Position numbers and translations under genes: made by a program. A stretch of DNA of 64,000 nt from Sparassis latifolia (Eukaryota; Basidiomycota; Agaricomycetes; Polyporales; Sparassidaceae), in the NCBI GenBank assembly GCA_018466975.1, contig CM031557.1, positions 1-64,000 on the forward strand. The letters are read 5' to 3'. The notes beneath the pieces are model-generated. The model was not told the origin of the DNA. It saw only the letters and a list, made by a program, of their open reading frames with translations, and made no database searches. Shown one piece after another: positions 24,713 to 36,900 of this stretch. How positions within the stretch are numbered: the stretch's first letter is position 1; every line of letters starts with the position of its first letter.

Positions 24713-25649
24713 GGTGGTTAGTGAGGGAGATGGACGACGATAGGGAGGGCTCTAAGCATTCATGAAGATGTGCCCGTGCCACACACAAAACGTGGCCTTG
24801 GCCGTCAACAAGTTTGGACCAAAGCAAATTGGCAACACGCGGAAAGCGTGTATCAACGGAAAATGGGGACCCCTGAGGGATCCCACAACCTCCAAAAATC
24901 CATACGGAAGCTCCTATGTGTTTTAGTGGTATGAGTGAACATTCCTGCAGAGCTTCTAGGACTATAACAGGCGTACCCGCACAGAGTAGAAATTCGAAAT
25001 ACTGATAATCAGACATCGTACCGTCGAAGAACTCGTCGTATTGAACAAAGAATTGTCACGATTGGACGGCACAATGGATAATCTCTATTCAAACCGTGCA
25101 TGCGTGGAATTGCTTTGTTCTTTGTTCCTTTGTCGAGTCAGAAGTGCTGAAACTAGACGACGCCTGCCATTTTTGGACGAAGGCAATCAAAATAGAAGTG
25201 TGACACATGCGTGACGCTGTGGCGTGGCGCTGACAGTGTCTTGTCACGTCCCTGCTCTTTCTCCCACTGGCAGCACACTTCAACTCGGCTGTGAAGGCAA
25301 CCTGTAATTTGGGTTCTTCCCCCAAAACGCGGACGGAGCACTTAGTATCTCTCATATCTGAGCTGCTCTGAGTTGCTTTGACCCCAGATCAGAGCCTTTC
25401 TAACGCTCTCCGTGCACCTCTAAAGCCGCCGGCTTACGCCTCTTCACGATCTGGTACGAATTTTTCACGCTGTTCCTCCGCTTTTTTTAAAACCTCGTTG
25501 TAAGTTGTAATCGTTCATATTTACTCTTTGGAGTTACTCACAATTCGTACTTAGTCTCCAAAGCGCAGCTGCAAGCATCGTGCTACATACATCCAAAGTA
25601 ACAGGCATTAGACTTATTCCCTGTCATCCCTCGTTGACTCCGCACCACG
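24713..25649. other. intergenic, divergent promoters
   Basis: Space between the kinase-like gene (minus) and the small secreted protein (plus). Minus ORFs at 24579-25016 and 25089-25355 show no family features. Confidence 0.45.
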
Positions 25650-25853
25650 ATGCATTTCTCCTTCATCCTGAGTGTGCTCGCACTCTCTGCTGTCGGCGCG
25701 TCCGCTTTTCCGACGCCTCTACATCATCTAGCCTTCGCATCCTCATTAGCTGAAGGTGTACCCCCGCGGGTCCCCGACAAGCAGCCTACTCCTCCTTCCG
25801 CTCCTGTTCAGCGCTCTCATACCTGGATTCGTAGGACGAGAGCGCACCCATGA
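25650..25853 (+). CDS. small secreted protein
   Basis: A 67-codon ORF with a clear signal peptide: MHFSFILSVLALSAVGASA followed by FPTPL, with cleavage likely after ASA (residue 19). The mature part is short, Pro-rich and basic at the end, with no cysteines, so it is not a typical cysteine-rich effector. A missed downstream intron could extend the C-terminus. The 3' end faces the amidase gene, whose stop is 300 bp away. Function unknown. Confidence 0.55.
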   Translation: MHFSFILSVLALSAVGASAFPTPLHHLAFASSLAEGVPPRVPDKQPTPPSAPVQRSHTWIRRTRAHP

Positions 25854-26156
25854 TTACCCAGAGACTTTCGTCGTCTTCGACTACCATTATGTTATCGCTC
25901 TCAGACAATTCTAGTCATAGACAGTACATACTCATGGATTTTCTGCTTGTAATTCGTGTCTAGCTGCGCTATCCGCACGGAACTCTCGTACTGACCTGCT
26001 CCTTACTGCACACCTCTTATAGATGTATCCACTCACTGCCTCTTCCTTCTATGCCGTACACTTGTAGCTCGTTTCACTCCTCATCTCTCGGACTCTAGGA
26101 CTCTGATATTTGTACAATCTTGTACTGCCCGTACATCTACTTTAGATTTCTTTAGT

Positions 26157-28245
26157 CTACTTCCCAATCACGTCACCCAACTGTGTCTTTGGAATTGCTT
26201 CCGCGTATGCCAACTGCTTGAGCCGAGTCTTTGTCGCCTGTTCATAGGCGTACGCGTATTTGATCAGGCTGAATTCGCTGTACGCTGTCCCGAGGAATGA
26301 GATCCCGAACGGCATGTTCGGGCCTATGGCGCGCGTGGGCTTAGCATCGGAAAGGAGCACATCATGCGGCTGGAAGCCAAGGGGGACTGCAGGAGCATTG
26401 TGAGTTGCAGGGATTACAAACGCAGGGCTGGCTATTCATTATACTGACCAGTGATGACAGGATACGCTGCGATAGCGGCGGGCTTGGACGCGTCGCTCGT
26501 AGGGGATATTATAGCGTCCAGGTTGTACTGTTTCAGTGCCCCGTCGATCCCGCCTGACCGTCCCATCGCCGTGTTTGCCGCGAGCGCGTCATAGAATGCC
26601 TGATCTGCGGTCGTCTCATTCGACTTTATGAAGCTGCACCAAACGTGAGCACGACTGAGAAGATACATCACTTCCTTAAAGACATACGTGGACTGATCAT
26701 TCCAGTATGGCTCTACCAACTCTATATCCGCGTGTTCCTTGTTGAAGGTGATCAAGTCGGAAAGATTCTTCACGCCGGTGGGCACCTCAACAAGCTGCGA
26801 TATGTATTGCTTGACATTAACCTAAAGGGTATAATTATAATACAAGCCATGACAGTGAGGATATAGAGCAGCGAGCACCACCAACCTTGAAGTCCGTGCG
26901 GAGTACGATAGTCTCTCTCTGAGCGATAGCATCATTGTCGTACTCAGGGAACTCGGCAGGATCAATTATGGTTGCTCCCAGTTCGCGGAAGACGTCCAAG
27001 GTCGCATTGAATGCTGCAATGATGTTCACATCCGCTTTCTCGAACAGCTTCCTGGGCACGCCGAGCCGCGCGCCCTTCAAGCCGTCTGCCTGGAGTGCCT
27101 GGATGTAATCCGGCACAATTTCTGGCTGTGAGAGCGAGTAGCTGTCCAGAGGATCACGCCCGACGATGGAATTCAGGATGACCGCCGCGTCGGCGACGAT
27201 GCGACACATCGGCCCTATTGAGTCTTGATGCTCAGAGATAGGGATGACTGTGAGATCGAGCATGAGACTGATCCGGGTAGACGGACACTATTGCGCGCAC
27301 CTCCTGCCCTGGAAGTGAGACCAACAGTGGGCTTAATGCCCACGATGTTGCAGTAGCTGCTGGGCGAAATGATCGAGCCGTCTGTCTCTGACCCCAGAGA
27401 GCCCGCTGCCAACCCGATTGCTATTGCCACACCGCTCCCAGAACTTGAGCCGGAAGGATTACCGAGTGAGACGTACGGGCTGATACACTGTCCTCCGCGT
27501 CCTGAAAAGCCAGAAGGCACTTCGCCGCGCCAGTTCGCCCACTCTGAAAGACTTGCCTTGCCGATGAGGATAGCACCTGAAGCCCTCAGCATGGCGGAGA
27601 CAGTCGCATCGCGGGGAACGACGGAACCAAGTAGAGCATAAGAGCCTGCGACATTGCTTTGAAATGTCACAAATAAAAAACACTGGATACAAACCTGCTG
27701 TGGTGTTCATTCCTACATCGATGCATAAGTTAATTCCTGGCAGCATCGAAACACAATCAAGTACTTACCTTGGCTGTGAAGGGTTGCAATGTTGTCCTTC
27801 AGAAGTATCGGTATCCCATGAAGTGGTCCACGAGCACCGGATGTCTTTCTCTCATTATCCAACACAGCAGCCTGCTCTAGCGCGTTCGGAGTCGTCTCGA
27901 TGACGGCATGCAAGGCGGGCCCCTTGAGATTGACTTCCTCTATCCTCGCCAAGTATGCCTAGTAGTGGCATCGTCAGTAATGCGTCAAATTCACGCACGT
28001 GAATCGATCAACCACAGAATAATACATGTACCCACTTTCACGAGATCGACGCTTGTGAAGATACCTTTCTCCAGACCATCTTGCAGCTCGGCAATGGACG
28101 CCTCATAAAGATCGGGGTACTTGCCCATGCTCGGCTGTCGCAGCAGAGATGTCTGCAAACTACCTCACGATACCAGACAGTGTGCACTGAGCACTAATAT
28201 TAGGGCAGTGAAGACAATGAACCGAAGAGATATCCCAGCAGTCAT
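26157..28245 (-). CDS. secreted amidase-signature hydrolase
   Basis: Hydrolyses amide bonds with a Ser-cisSer-Lys triad. Exons are 28174-28245, 28036-28134, 27769-27958, 27695-27712, 27301-27645, 26886-27247, 26688-26821, 26449-26633 and 26157-26386, giving 544 residues with all phases consistent. A signal peptide (about 1-23) is encoded almost alone by exon 1. [12 protein letters not shown] carries the catalytic Lys111. [11 protein letters not shown] carries the cis-Ser (about 193-194) and GSETDGSI the nucleophile Ser217. Exon 4 is only 18 bp and encodes part of GMNTTAG. The C-terminal MPFGISFLG motif is typical of the family. The natural substrate cannot be read from sequence. Confidence 0.95.
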
Positions 28246-28619
28246 CGAGTCGATGCCCGTCAAGGTTGCGGGACTGGAATATCATTGTTCGGCACGCGGA
28301 CATGGTCCTTATCTCTGTGTGCTGATGCCCATTAGTTTGGTGCTTATTTTCGTGGAAGATGGCAGCAAATTGTTGGATAAGAATCGGGTTGTCGGAATGG
28401 CATCCCTTTCAGCTCCAAATTTGGCAGGTGCGTTCGATCGAGATCCAATTCCTACGCGCACACGTGACAAGGAGGTGCCTTACGGCCCACCCTCATGTTT
28501 GCCTCTCGCCTTGAACTCGAACTCCGAGCTAATTGGTACATAAGTGTTTGACGCCAGCTCACCAATCTGATTCATCTACCTTTTTGTCAGCATCATAGAA
28601 GATTTTTCTTAGTCCCACA
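28246..28619. other. divergent promoter region
   Basis: Lies between the amidase start (minus) and the unknown 272-residue gene (plus). A weak plus ORF (28121-28543) crosses it and has no features. Confidence 0.4.
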
Positions 28620-29706
28620 ATGATACTGAAGCATAATCTGATCGACTTCCTTCTGAACGAATTACTTTTCGCGGTCAAAGGAAATATACCAGTCTCAGAT
28701 CCCCGGACCCATGTGTGCTTCTATCAAATCCATCCTCGTGTCTCAGCATTGTACGGGTCAGAATTGGTGAGCTGAAGAGCAGGAGCTCTCCTTCAAGCGT
28801 TCCTGTTGGCTCGCAGGGGTTGGGTTTTGCAGCTACTACGATGCCAATACCACGGACCTCTCGTGGAAGCAGTTTGCGTTCGAATGTATACGGAAAGACG
28901 GCTTCTGTCCAAGTCCAGACTGCGGAGGTACTCTACTAGAGAAGAATGGTGAGCACTGGATATAGCTCGATGACTGCACATCACCAATAATGCTTTCAGC
29001 CAAAAATATGGAGGCTTTTTGGAGAGAGGACGAAATCCCGATTATGACTGCCCATCCGACCTTAGGCGAAGAATCCACTCAGCCTGACGTGAACTCGATT
29101 ATGAGCGGGATCGACTTCATCCGAAGAAAGGCGACGGGGCCGTGTGCATGTATATATTCTGGTCGTAGCAAGACACCAGATAGAAAGATATACGAAAAAT
29201 TGGTCCACCACCATCCGATCTCAGCCCGCAGCTTCGCTGTTTTCCCTCCTATCCAGAGGCTGAGACTATCCGATCTCATTGGGATTCCCTGACACCTTTA
29301 GACCTCATGGTGTCACAGTGTGGGACGTACAGAATACCATCGTCAGATGATATCGTGATGCTCGGATTTGAGATCAACCTGCAGGTGTTCGACGTCGCTG
29401 AATTTCTGGATAATGTTCTGTCTAGTGCTGACAACGATGCCGAAATGCCTAACTGGAGCATCTCGAAGGCATTTAGTCGATTTCAAACCTTGCTCGGCCT
29501 ACTAACCGTCTTGTGCGTAATTTCTGTTGTGCTGTTAATATTGAGTGTTTGAGTCCTCTCGTAGTGGATTTGATGGTATTGAGTATGAAGATATTTCTGA
29601 CACCGGCCAATTATCCTCGATTTCTCTCAAGCTTCGAGATTTTAAAGATGGGAAGGATCCGGCACCCTTTGCAGCTTGGTCCGGCTCAGATATCGCTTAC
29701 TTGTAA
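28620..29706 (+). CDS. unknown 272-residue protein, five exons
   Basis: Proposed exons are 28620-28712, 28783-28948, 29000-29161, 29257-29512 and 29565-29706. Introns of 70, 51, 95 and 52 bp all have GT-AG borders and matching phases, although no single exon is long. The product starts MILKHNLIDFLLNELLFAVK. It has a Cys-containing block (SCWLAGVGFCSYY, FECIRKDGFCPSPDCGG) and an acidic end (GIEYEDISDTGQ, RDFKDGKDPAPF). I recognise no domain. The join at 29161/29257 is the least certain; without it the third exon would end at a stop at 29290. This could be a lineage-specific gene or a recently eroded one. Confidence 0.5.
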
Positions 29707-29907
29707 TCTAATCGTGAACTTCGGTGGCAAATTGAACTCAAGAAATGAATTCCGGTGGATACGTTGTACCCTGTCTTCACAATCGACTCATACATCGCAG
29801 AACTTAGTGTATAAAATACCTACGTACGGCCGAGAGATCCGCTTTGCATACATACTACAGGTATAGCGCACCACGAGCAAGGTGTTGGCACTTGGGTTTA
29901 GAAGGCT

Positions 29908-31601
29908 TCAAGGGTGCACGAGAATTTTAACTGGGTGCAACCTCACAACTTAGTGAAAATCGCGTAAGTTGAACGCGCTGCTCACTCTGCGTATCTTTCT
30001 CGTGAATAAGGGCCAAGATTCCCTTCTCCACGACATCTTCGAAAGCGATCTTGCGCGTTATAAGAGCCTCAAGCCCCGTCAGCTTTCCGTCCGCCACGGC
30101 CCGGATAAGGTCGTTGTGCACTCGGTCACATCCGACCGCAGCTACGGTCACAGCTTAGCCGTACATGCGTGAATAGGCAAGTTACACTTACAACTGATCG
30201 TGACTTCCTTGTGAGTCATGGTGGTGAGGTCGATGACGGGCGACTTCTCCCAGATAGCGACGTTCGTGACATTTCCCCGCGGACGCGCCGCGACTATCGC
30301 AGTATCGATGCTCGCCTGAATGCCTGCGCAGTCGAACACGACGTCCGCACCCTGACCCTGCGTAGCGCGACGTGTCTCTGCAACCACATCGGTTGACGAT
30401 GGATCGAACGCGATTGACGCGGAGAACTCGACGGCTGTTTCGCGGCGACGCGCAGCAGGCTCGGACACCCCGATCCATTGTGCGCCACGAGCCCTGAATT
30501 CGTGGGCTAAGTTCGTGTCCTGCACGTCGCATAACTGTCATCGCACCTCAGAACTTTGAGAAGTAGCAGCCCGATCTGCAAAACTTCCCGCTTAGAGCAA
30601 ATATGGCACATCCAAACTGGACGCTCACTGGTCCCGCGCCGAGGATCAGCACATTATCCCCAGGCTTGAAGTTGGATCGGTTGATGGCATGCCAGACGAT
30701 TGACAAGGGCTCCATTAAGGCGCCAACTTCCACTAGCAAGATAGATTCCTCAAAATCCTGCAACAATCACTGAAGAGAAAGAACGCACGGGGAATGCCAG
30801 CTGGTAGAACGTATACGAGGTTCTGCTTCACGGAGATGTATTCGGCCATGCCACCACCTCCGCCGCCAATGCCCTGAATATTTACCTATTCAACACGGCG
30901 GAGAGTGCGATCTACGAAGAGGGTGCTTACAATGAAAGTCAGATGCGGACAAACGTTCCTCGTTCCGGCCGTACAGGGGCCACAAGAGGGCTCCATGCAC
31001 GACAGGACGGGTTCGCTAGGTGCGTAAAATTAATAATTCGCTTGATCTCCGAATTCAAAGCGCATAAGTACACAACGACATTTTGCCCTACCGCATACTT
31101 GTCAGAATCTACACCCGCACCCAGTTCGACAATTGTGCCGGATAATCTGGCCAACCGTATTATGGACGGCTAGGAAGGCGTGAAAAAGACGTGCAACCTA
31201 CTCATGCCCCATCACAACCGGGAGAGTTTCGCCCGTCACATAGTTTGGTGTGATAAGAGTGGGAGTAATGGGGGGTAATAGCGCATGATACAAGTGCAAA
31301 TCAGAGCCGCAAACTCTCGACAGCGTGAGCACAGGATCGGCAATACGCAATCAGTGCAGCAGGGAAGTATACATACTTCCGTTCCTGCCAGAGAAATTAG
31401 TCAGTTAGCGGACAGCCCGACCGATGGTTCAATATGGGTCGCAGCTCACCAAGCAACCTAAAGAATAGTCTCAATGGTCGTAGAAACGGTAGGAGATTCA
31501 AAACATACCTTGATCTTGATCTGCCCGTCTCCAGCCACCGGTTCCGGGATCTCCTCTACACGGACATCACCTGGTCCATGGTAACGCACGGCTCTCATCA
31601 T
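29908..31601 (-). CDS. zinc alcohol dehydrogenase, butanediol dehydrogenase-like
   Basis: Medium-chain NAD-dependent dehydrogenase. Twelve exons give 359 residues: 31509-31601, 31450-31457, 31377-31384, 31202-31313, 31072-31146, 30931-31015, 30789-30873, 30629-30732, 30547-30575, 30192-30493, 29986-30141 and 29908-29930. The catalytic zinc site is GICGSDLH (Cys38) with GHE (His73, Glu74). The structural zinc cysteines are in LSCMEPSCGPCTAG and NVCPH. GAGPIGLL begins the coenzyme domain. The ending KDTQIKILVHP is characteristic of the fungal butanediol dehydrogenase group. Exons 2 and 3 are only 8 bases each. The acceptor of exon 11 has an alternative a few bases away. The substrate is inferred from family resemblance. 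Confidence 0.93.
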
Positions 31602-32670
31602 CGTTCGTGGCGTTGGACCAAAAGCGAACAAAAATAGGGGAGCAGACACTGCTTTAAACGTGAAGCTTGAGGTAGCACATGGACACCGCTTGGGAATATT
31701 CTATGCCCAATGGACCATCATCGGAGAAAGAGAAAGAGTGACATGCCGGAGTACCCGCCGCCACCTCCTCGTGAGACTAAGATCGATAGGTTCATGAGAA
31801 CGCTGTCAGACCGTTTTTAAGCCTGCGAGTACATTTCCACCGTTCACATGTACTCAGACCCGTGGCCGAATCATGAACGCCGCTGGATACGGCTACTGGC
31901 TCATTGGGCACTCCCGTGGATAAGCTGCTTTCACGTTACAGGCTCCAAGGTGAGAGGAGCTCCTCCCGGAAATAGGTGTACACTCTACCCGGCTTGCATG
32001 GACCCATGACTGCACATACGTTAAATCACTGAGAAGAGCCCCGGAAAAGAAACACAGACCCAATACATTGCTGTCCTTTCACTTGATGACAAGCAGCAAG
32101 AGATATGAACGCGAATCAGTTGGGAGCTAAAATACTCGCCAACGTAGCTTTGCTGCTAGCGAGATGAGTATATTGGCCGGCGTTCCTGACAATATGCCGC
32201 AATGAGGAAGGATCGACCACCGCATGAAGGGTGTTCGCCGGGAGATATATATGCACTGTGCGGATGCCAAGCAGTACGAGAATATCAACTGCAATAATTA
32301 TGAATGCGACAGGTTTGAGACCTCCCAGTTTCTCATAATGCAGGAACATTCAGAGACTGTTTGCGGCGTCTAGAGCAAGTAATTGCATCAGGAAATATGC
32401 CTGTATAGTACTCAGCAGCCTATCTGAGTCTGGCCGAGACTCGATGAAGATGTTCACAATCGTGGCACTCACTATTCAGAGATATACCCCCGTGATACAC
32501 CCGCGCAGAATTATGGGATACACGTTCAAGCCAAAGAAATATCCGCATTCATGATGTATCGGAGCAGAAAATGGGACCATGCGCGAGATGTGAGGATAAT
32601 GCGAACTCGACGTCGACATTCGGAAAGCTTGGCGTCTATTTGGGCGTATTTTGCCACTCTCCGTCCCACC
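31602..32670. other. 1.1 kb gap with one weak membrane-like ORF
   Basis: A minus ORF at 32116-32349 (FIIIAVDILVLLGIRTVHIYL inside) resembles one helix of mushroom integral-membrane families, but no neighbouring exons complete it. A 62-codon minus ORF overlaps the Mic10 start. Probably a remnant or noncoding. Confidence 0.3.
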
Positions 32671-33241
32671 ATGTCGTCAACATCCACGCCATCCAAGACG
32701 TCCAGCGAAAACATTGTTGCTCAGAAAGTACGTTCTGTAAGCTCCTGGGTGGTCTTATTACTTACGGGGTGCGCAGTATGACCGCTGCTGTAAGTGTCTT
32801 CCCGTGATAAACAATTCTGACAGACTCTAACCGCGGTGCGCATATCACGCATTGGACGTTAAAGTGGCGGATCTGCTTGTGAAGTCGTGCGTCTCTCTTC
32901 CTGCTTTCCAAATGCCTTTACCGTGCTGAGGCTACTCGTGTGACAATTTAGGGGTGTGGGCTTTAGCGCAGGCGTGATCGCGTCGGTCATCCTCTTCCGC
33001 AGTTCGTACTCTTCCATAATTTCCTTCCTTCACCCCCACCATCTTCCTATTTTATGCACCGTGCCTCCAGAGGGAAGGAAGGGAAGCTAATAGTTCTACA
33101 TTGATAGGGCGGGCATGGCCCATCGCTCTCGGAACAGGCTTCGGGATGGGTGCGGCATATGCGGACTGCGACCGTTCCTTCAACCCTGCTCGGATACCCG
33201 GTACACGTATCATTCCCCACAGCGAGGCGGAGAACAAGTAA
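32671..33241 (+). CDS. MIC10: MICOS complex subunit Mic10
   Basis: Mic10 bends the inner mitochondrial membrane at cristae junctions. Exons are 32671-32727, 32777-32789, 32865-32886, 32952-33001 and 33108-33241, giving 91 residues, the usual size. Diagnostic features are QKYDRCLADLLVKSG, then the two hairpin membrane segments with glycine motifs: GVGFSAGVIASVILF and ALGTGFGMGAAY. A short basic loop (RRRAWP) lies between the hairpin arms, and YADC ends the second. Exons of 13 and 22 bases make this gene easy to miss. All four introns have GT-AG borders and consistent phases. Confidence 0.95.
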
Positions 33242-33873
33242 ATGTTGGGGCGGGTCCGAGGCGAGGGCGATGGACACCGGTTATTCCGCAATATACCAAC
33301 ACAGACGATGGTATATGCCCTCGTTCGAGAAGACGTCCTCCGTATAGTATACATCTCATCCTTGCACTATTCCATGCGCTTTGGTGCTCCAAGACACGCA
33401 TCTCAAAGCAGTTATGAGCGTGTTGTTGAGTCAGGAACATGTCCACTTTCTCCCCATATTGCTTCCTCGGTTTTCCGCTCTGCTCTCCACGTGGATCCCT
33501 GAGGCTCTCCCTTGATCTCCAGAATTTTCTTGTCTGACTGCGTAGGGTCTCCACGGGGAAATGTCCGTCGCGGTTGACCCAGAACAAGACGATTGTACAG
33601 CACCACTAAATGTGAACGATTTCTGTTAACTGCTCATCAACGGAAGAAACGTTAGACCTACGAGACGTTGCCCCAATGATCGGTACAGTGACTATGATGG
33701 TACGCAACCGCCGGGCAGTGGGTGACAGCCTCGCAGACATTACGGTTTTCGCGGTTATGCAGAGCAAGGGATATGCCGGCGGCAACTCGAAGGAACCTAC
33801 CACGTGATGCGGCCATGTCACGAATTGACCACCACCACCACCACACCACCTGCAGTGTTGTACCAGCCTCCAC
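33242..33873. other. intergenic
   Basis: No supported gene. A short (acc)n run lies near 33829-33850, just before the left end of the next mobile element. Confidence 0.4.
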
Positions 33874-33997
33874 TGGCCTTCCCGTAGCTGTTTAGAGACG
33901 TTCTAAAGCTAAATTTCGTCTCTAAATCACTCCGGCATGTCGGCCAATTGATCTCCGACGAGCCTGTGAACAAAGTGATACCTTTCTAAACCTTATA

Positions 33998-34028
33998 TCT
34001 GGAAGGGGGGGTCGACCCCCTTCCAGAT
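33998..34028. repeat. strong palindrome inside the element
   Basis: A near-perfect inverted repeat centred on GTCGAC, with arms ATCTGGAAGGGGG and its complement. The same palindrome occurs at about 58895-58928 in the short copy. Confidence 0.85.
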
Positions 34029-34362
34029 TCTAAACATCTCCCTAAACTATATTTTTGACCAAGGGGCATTCAGCTGAGCAGCCGGTGAAGGTATCTTCAT
34101 GGTCGTCCTCCCCAAACTGGTAGCCGGGGTCCTTGATCAGAACTTTGAGATGCATTTTCACTCAACTCTCGTGGTACGAGCACTGTTCTACATATTTTGC
34201 CAATCGGGACAGGATCTGAACTAAGTATGAAGCATTCCATATTGCTGTGTAGTCATTACCTCGAATACCATAGTGGAAGCAGCTGCTGGCGAGGAGAGGC
34301 CGGTGAGGCAGCTCTCTTATCAGCAAGGTCCCAGATGATCTTATCAAGTCCCGAGATCTACA

Positions 34363-35118
34363 GTGAACGCGAACGCGTTCAAACGCGCTTCGCGTCTCAT
34401 CCTCTCGTATCTTCGGTGTACTCTGCAAGTGTTGAAGAAAAAGTCCTTGATAATCTCTTCCAGCTGTCAGTACCATTACAAGGAGATGATGTATGGCGCC
34501 GCACGCAATGCGACCAAGAACTCGCCATGCACTAATGTACCCAGGCTTCACTGCCCACCGTGTCCAGTAACGACCTCCGGGCAGCGCCACACCATATGGA
34601 AGTACAACATCCCATATCATCTGACCTCCGAGCACACAACAGACGACGGCGACTTTCCTGCGATCCTGATACAGCTTATCGTCGACTCTTTCATCACTTC
34701 GCGCGAGGAGGGTTGGATGGAAATTGATGAAGTAACGACTCAGAATTGGCGAAAAGATAACATGATTCCGGATAGTGATGGTTTACTCGAGATGCAGGAG
34801 AATCTGAAGCGGGGTAGGGCGGCGTCGACACTGAGCGTAGGTCCTAAGAAGAACACTCGTAATTCTAGTAGTAGTAGGGTGAGGCGGCGGTGCGGCGTAG
34901 CCTCAACGATCTTATCTGTAGTCATAGCCGAATCTTATCATCAAGGTGGTGGTCCAACCTGTGTTCGGGGTCCTGCCTCTAACTTTCGAAACATGATTCC
35001 AAAAACTTTCACTCTGGTTGCCCCTTGTTTTCGACCTCTGCACCCTTGCAACCCCCATCGTTGCCTATCTTTGGTGTTCGGCATCACTTACATCATCTTG
35101 CCGTTGACGAGATTGTAG
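34363..35118 (+). CDS. element-encoded ORF, unknown
   Basis: A 251-codon ORF inside the 2.8 kb element. The middle part, with CPPCPVTTSGQRHTIWKYN, then YHLTSEHTTDDGDFPAI and EEGWMEIDEVTTQNWR, resembles uncharacterised agaricomycete proteins found near transposons. CPPCP followed by His residues could be a degenerate zinc finger. N- and C-terminal parts look like read-through of introns or noncoding DNA. It could be the remains of an accessory protein; no catalytic domain is visible. Confidence 0.35.
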   Translation: MNANAFKRASRLILSYLRCTLQVLKKKSLIISSSCQYHYKEMMYGAARNATKNSPCTNVPRLHCPPCPVTTSGQRHTIWKYNIPYHLTSEHTTDDGDFPAILIQLIVDSFITSREEGWMEIDEVTTQNWRKDNMIPDSDGLLEMQENLKRGRAASTLSVGPKKNTRNSSSSRVRRRCGVASTILSVVIAESYHQGGGPTCVRGPASNFRNMIPKTFTLVAPCFRPLHPCNPHRCLSLVFGITYIILPLTRL

Positions 35119-35864
35119 TTCTGTCGCAAGCCGGAAAGGTGGAGTACGAGCGGAATCAAGTCCGCGTGGGGTCTGAGATGCGATGAAGGAGAAGAGTCTA
35201 TTCCAGAGGTATGAGGTGGGTAGCCCAAAAGCGTAGCTAGGAAAATGTCTATAGTCGCAATGATCGCTGGAAACGTGTCGGACTAAAATCGCACTGCCCT
35301 AAGGAGAACACTGAAATGCGGAAATGCAAGACTGCCCAGAAAACGCACAAAATGCAAGACTGCCCAAAGACGCACTAACTGGATGGGATGGGAATGTGAA
35401 CGAGTCTTTTCGCAAGCGTACCTTCCGGGACGGTGGTTTTCTCCCCGACCTCTTCCCCTGCCATCATACTTAACTGGTCCTGACCTTTCCTGCCCTCCCG
35501 ATACTGCCCGCATCTGCTTAACAATCGCTCCACTGAATCACTGCCCATCACGCCATATCTCGCAATCCTGTCCCCCCATGCTCCTACTCATTCCGAGGGA
35601 TCCTCCATCACTGAACCCGCCTGAGCGCCTAATAAGGACCCGCCCGTCTCGGAGGCATCTCCCATCCTAAACTCAATCTCCCATCTATGGACGCCAGCAT
35701 CATCCTTCGCACGCGGAAGCTCTTCTTCGCATTGAGATCTTTACCGAGCCCTTCGATCTGATCCTGTGGAAAGCATGGGCGGTCCGGATGCATGTCCTGC
35801 TGGTGAGGCCCCCACGGGCATATGATCCTTCGCCATCTGACCCTCACATGTCTCTCAGGTCTTT

Positions 35865-36431
35865 ATGGTCCAAGCCCAGTCTGAAGCGGCCAGCGTGGGG
35901 ATCATCCTACCCCTTCCGCGCGATATCCCTGTCCTGGCCCAAGTGGAAATACACCTGGCAACAGCTCACACTGTAGAAGGCGGTCGTCGGATGATACACC
36001 TGGCAACAGCTCGCACTGTAGAAGGCGGTCATTGGATGATACCCCGAATTGCAGATCACCTTCCTGCAGTCATTCCTCGTGGTTTGACTGCCCGCGTTCT
36101 GTATGATGACCCCGCTGTCCGTGAGGACTTTGGTTTAGGCCACCCGCCGGATGGTCTCCCTGACATTGGTGCGCAATCATCCTGTCCCTATTTTCCTGGA
36201 ATCGTGTTCCTCAGCTTTTTATCGCCATCAGGAACCTTGCGCCTTTGGGTTGAGACATTGCGCAATGTGGCCCGCGAACTGTATGATGTCATGCGTGGAA
36301 TCACTGGTAGATGCGAGCTGGCGGATGGTACCTTGAGGCGGTTGCGGATCGTAGTCGAGGAATTGGAAGTAGCGTTCAGGCTCGTAGCATGCCCTCCTCT
36401 GATAACCAGCTTCCAACTGTTGTCGGACTAG
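35865..36431 (+). CDS. element-encoded ORF with a duplicated 15-codon unit
   Basis: A 188-codon ORF near the right end of the element. It contains a 45 bp tandem duplication (35950-36039) giving two copies of a unit like HLATAHTVEGGRRMI. Downstream it has helical sequence (LRNVARELYDVMRGITGR, RRLRIVVEELEVAFRL). No family is recognised, and it may be only a by-product of open frame. Confidence 0.25.
   Translation: MVQAQSEAASVGIILPLPRDIPVLAQVEIHLATAHTVEGGRRMIHLATARTVEGGHWMIPRIADHLPAVIPRGLTARVLYDDPAVREDFGLGHPPDGLPDIGAQSSCPYFPGIVFLSFLSPSGTLRLWVETLRNVARELYDVMRGITGRCELADGTLRRLRIVVEELEVAFRLVACPPLITSFQLLSD
35950..36039 (+). repeat. 45 bp tandem duplication
   Basis: Two adjacent 45 bp units beginning TACACCTGGCAACAGCTC, differing at a handful of positions. 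Length is a multiple of three, so the frame of the surrounding ORF is kept. Confidence 0.85.
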
Positions 36432-36900
36432 GGGTCGGTTGTGTAGCACCCTGTAGTATCTCCAAAATGTGAGACCGCTTCGCGGATGTGATTCTCACCT
36501 CAGCGCGCTCTGCGTCCCTTCACCGTTCGTCCTCTGACTGTCTAGAACTTGATTTAGTGATCATGGTCTCACGTCGTTATGGTCTTGCAAATCTTGCTGT
36601 TCCGACACAGTGGGGCATTTCATAGTCCGCTTTATGATTTAGAAACACTCTAAATCCTACGGGAAGGCATCCAAGTAGTCGGCGAATAGTCAGAGTTTTC
36701 ACTTCCGGTGCACAGATTATGAACATGAACATGGCGGTGTGCCGGGGTCATTGATTCCATTATGTGGGAAAGGTGAAGGGAGATGTCGCAACTCGGCGGG
36801 AAGGCTCGGCGTAGACGACCGTGATATGCGTGCCCTCAAATGGACGAAACGTGGCTCCAGAGGATACAAAAGTGAGGTAAGAAAATGGAGTATACTGTCG

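Larger units (their letters stand above)
33874..36673. mobile_element. 2.8 kb DNA-transposon-like element with short inverted termini
   Basis: Both ends carry inverted copies of CCTTCCCGTAG followed by TTTAG-rich sequence, at the left from about 33874 and at the right ending about 36673. The first 170 bp and last 140 bp match the 404 bp element at 58770-59173. The two are therefore one family, the short copy being an internal deletion. The termini here have drifted (ATG missing from the left GGATGCC) and no target duplication is clear. Internal ORFs (34363-35118, 35865-36431) encode no recognised transposase, so superfamily and autonomy are open. Confidence 0.65.
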
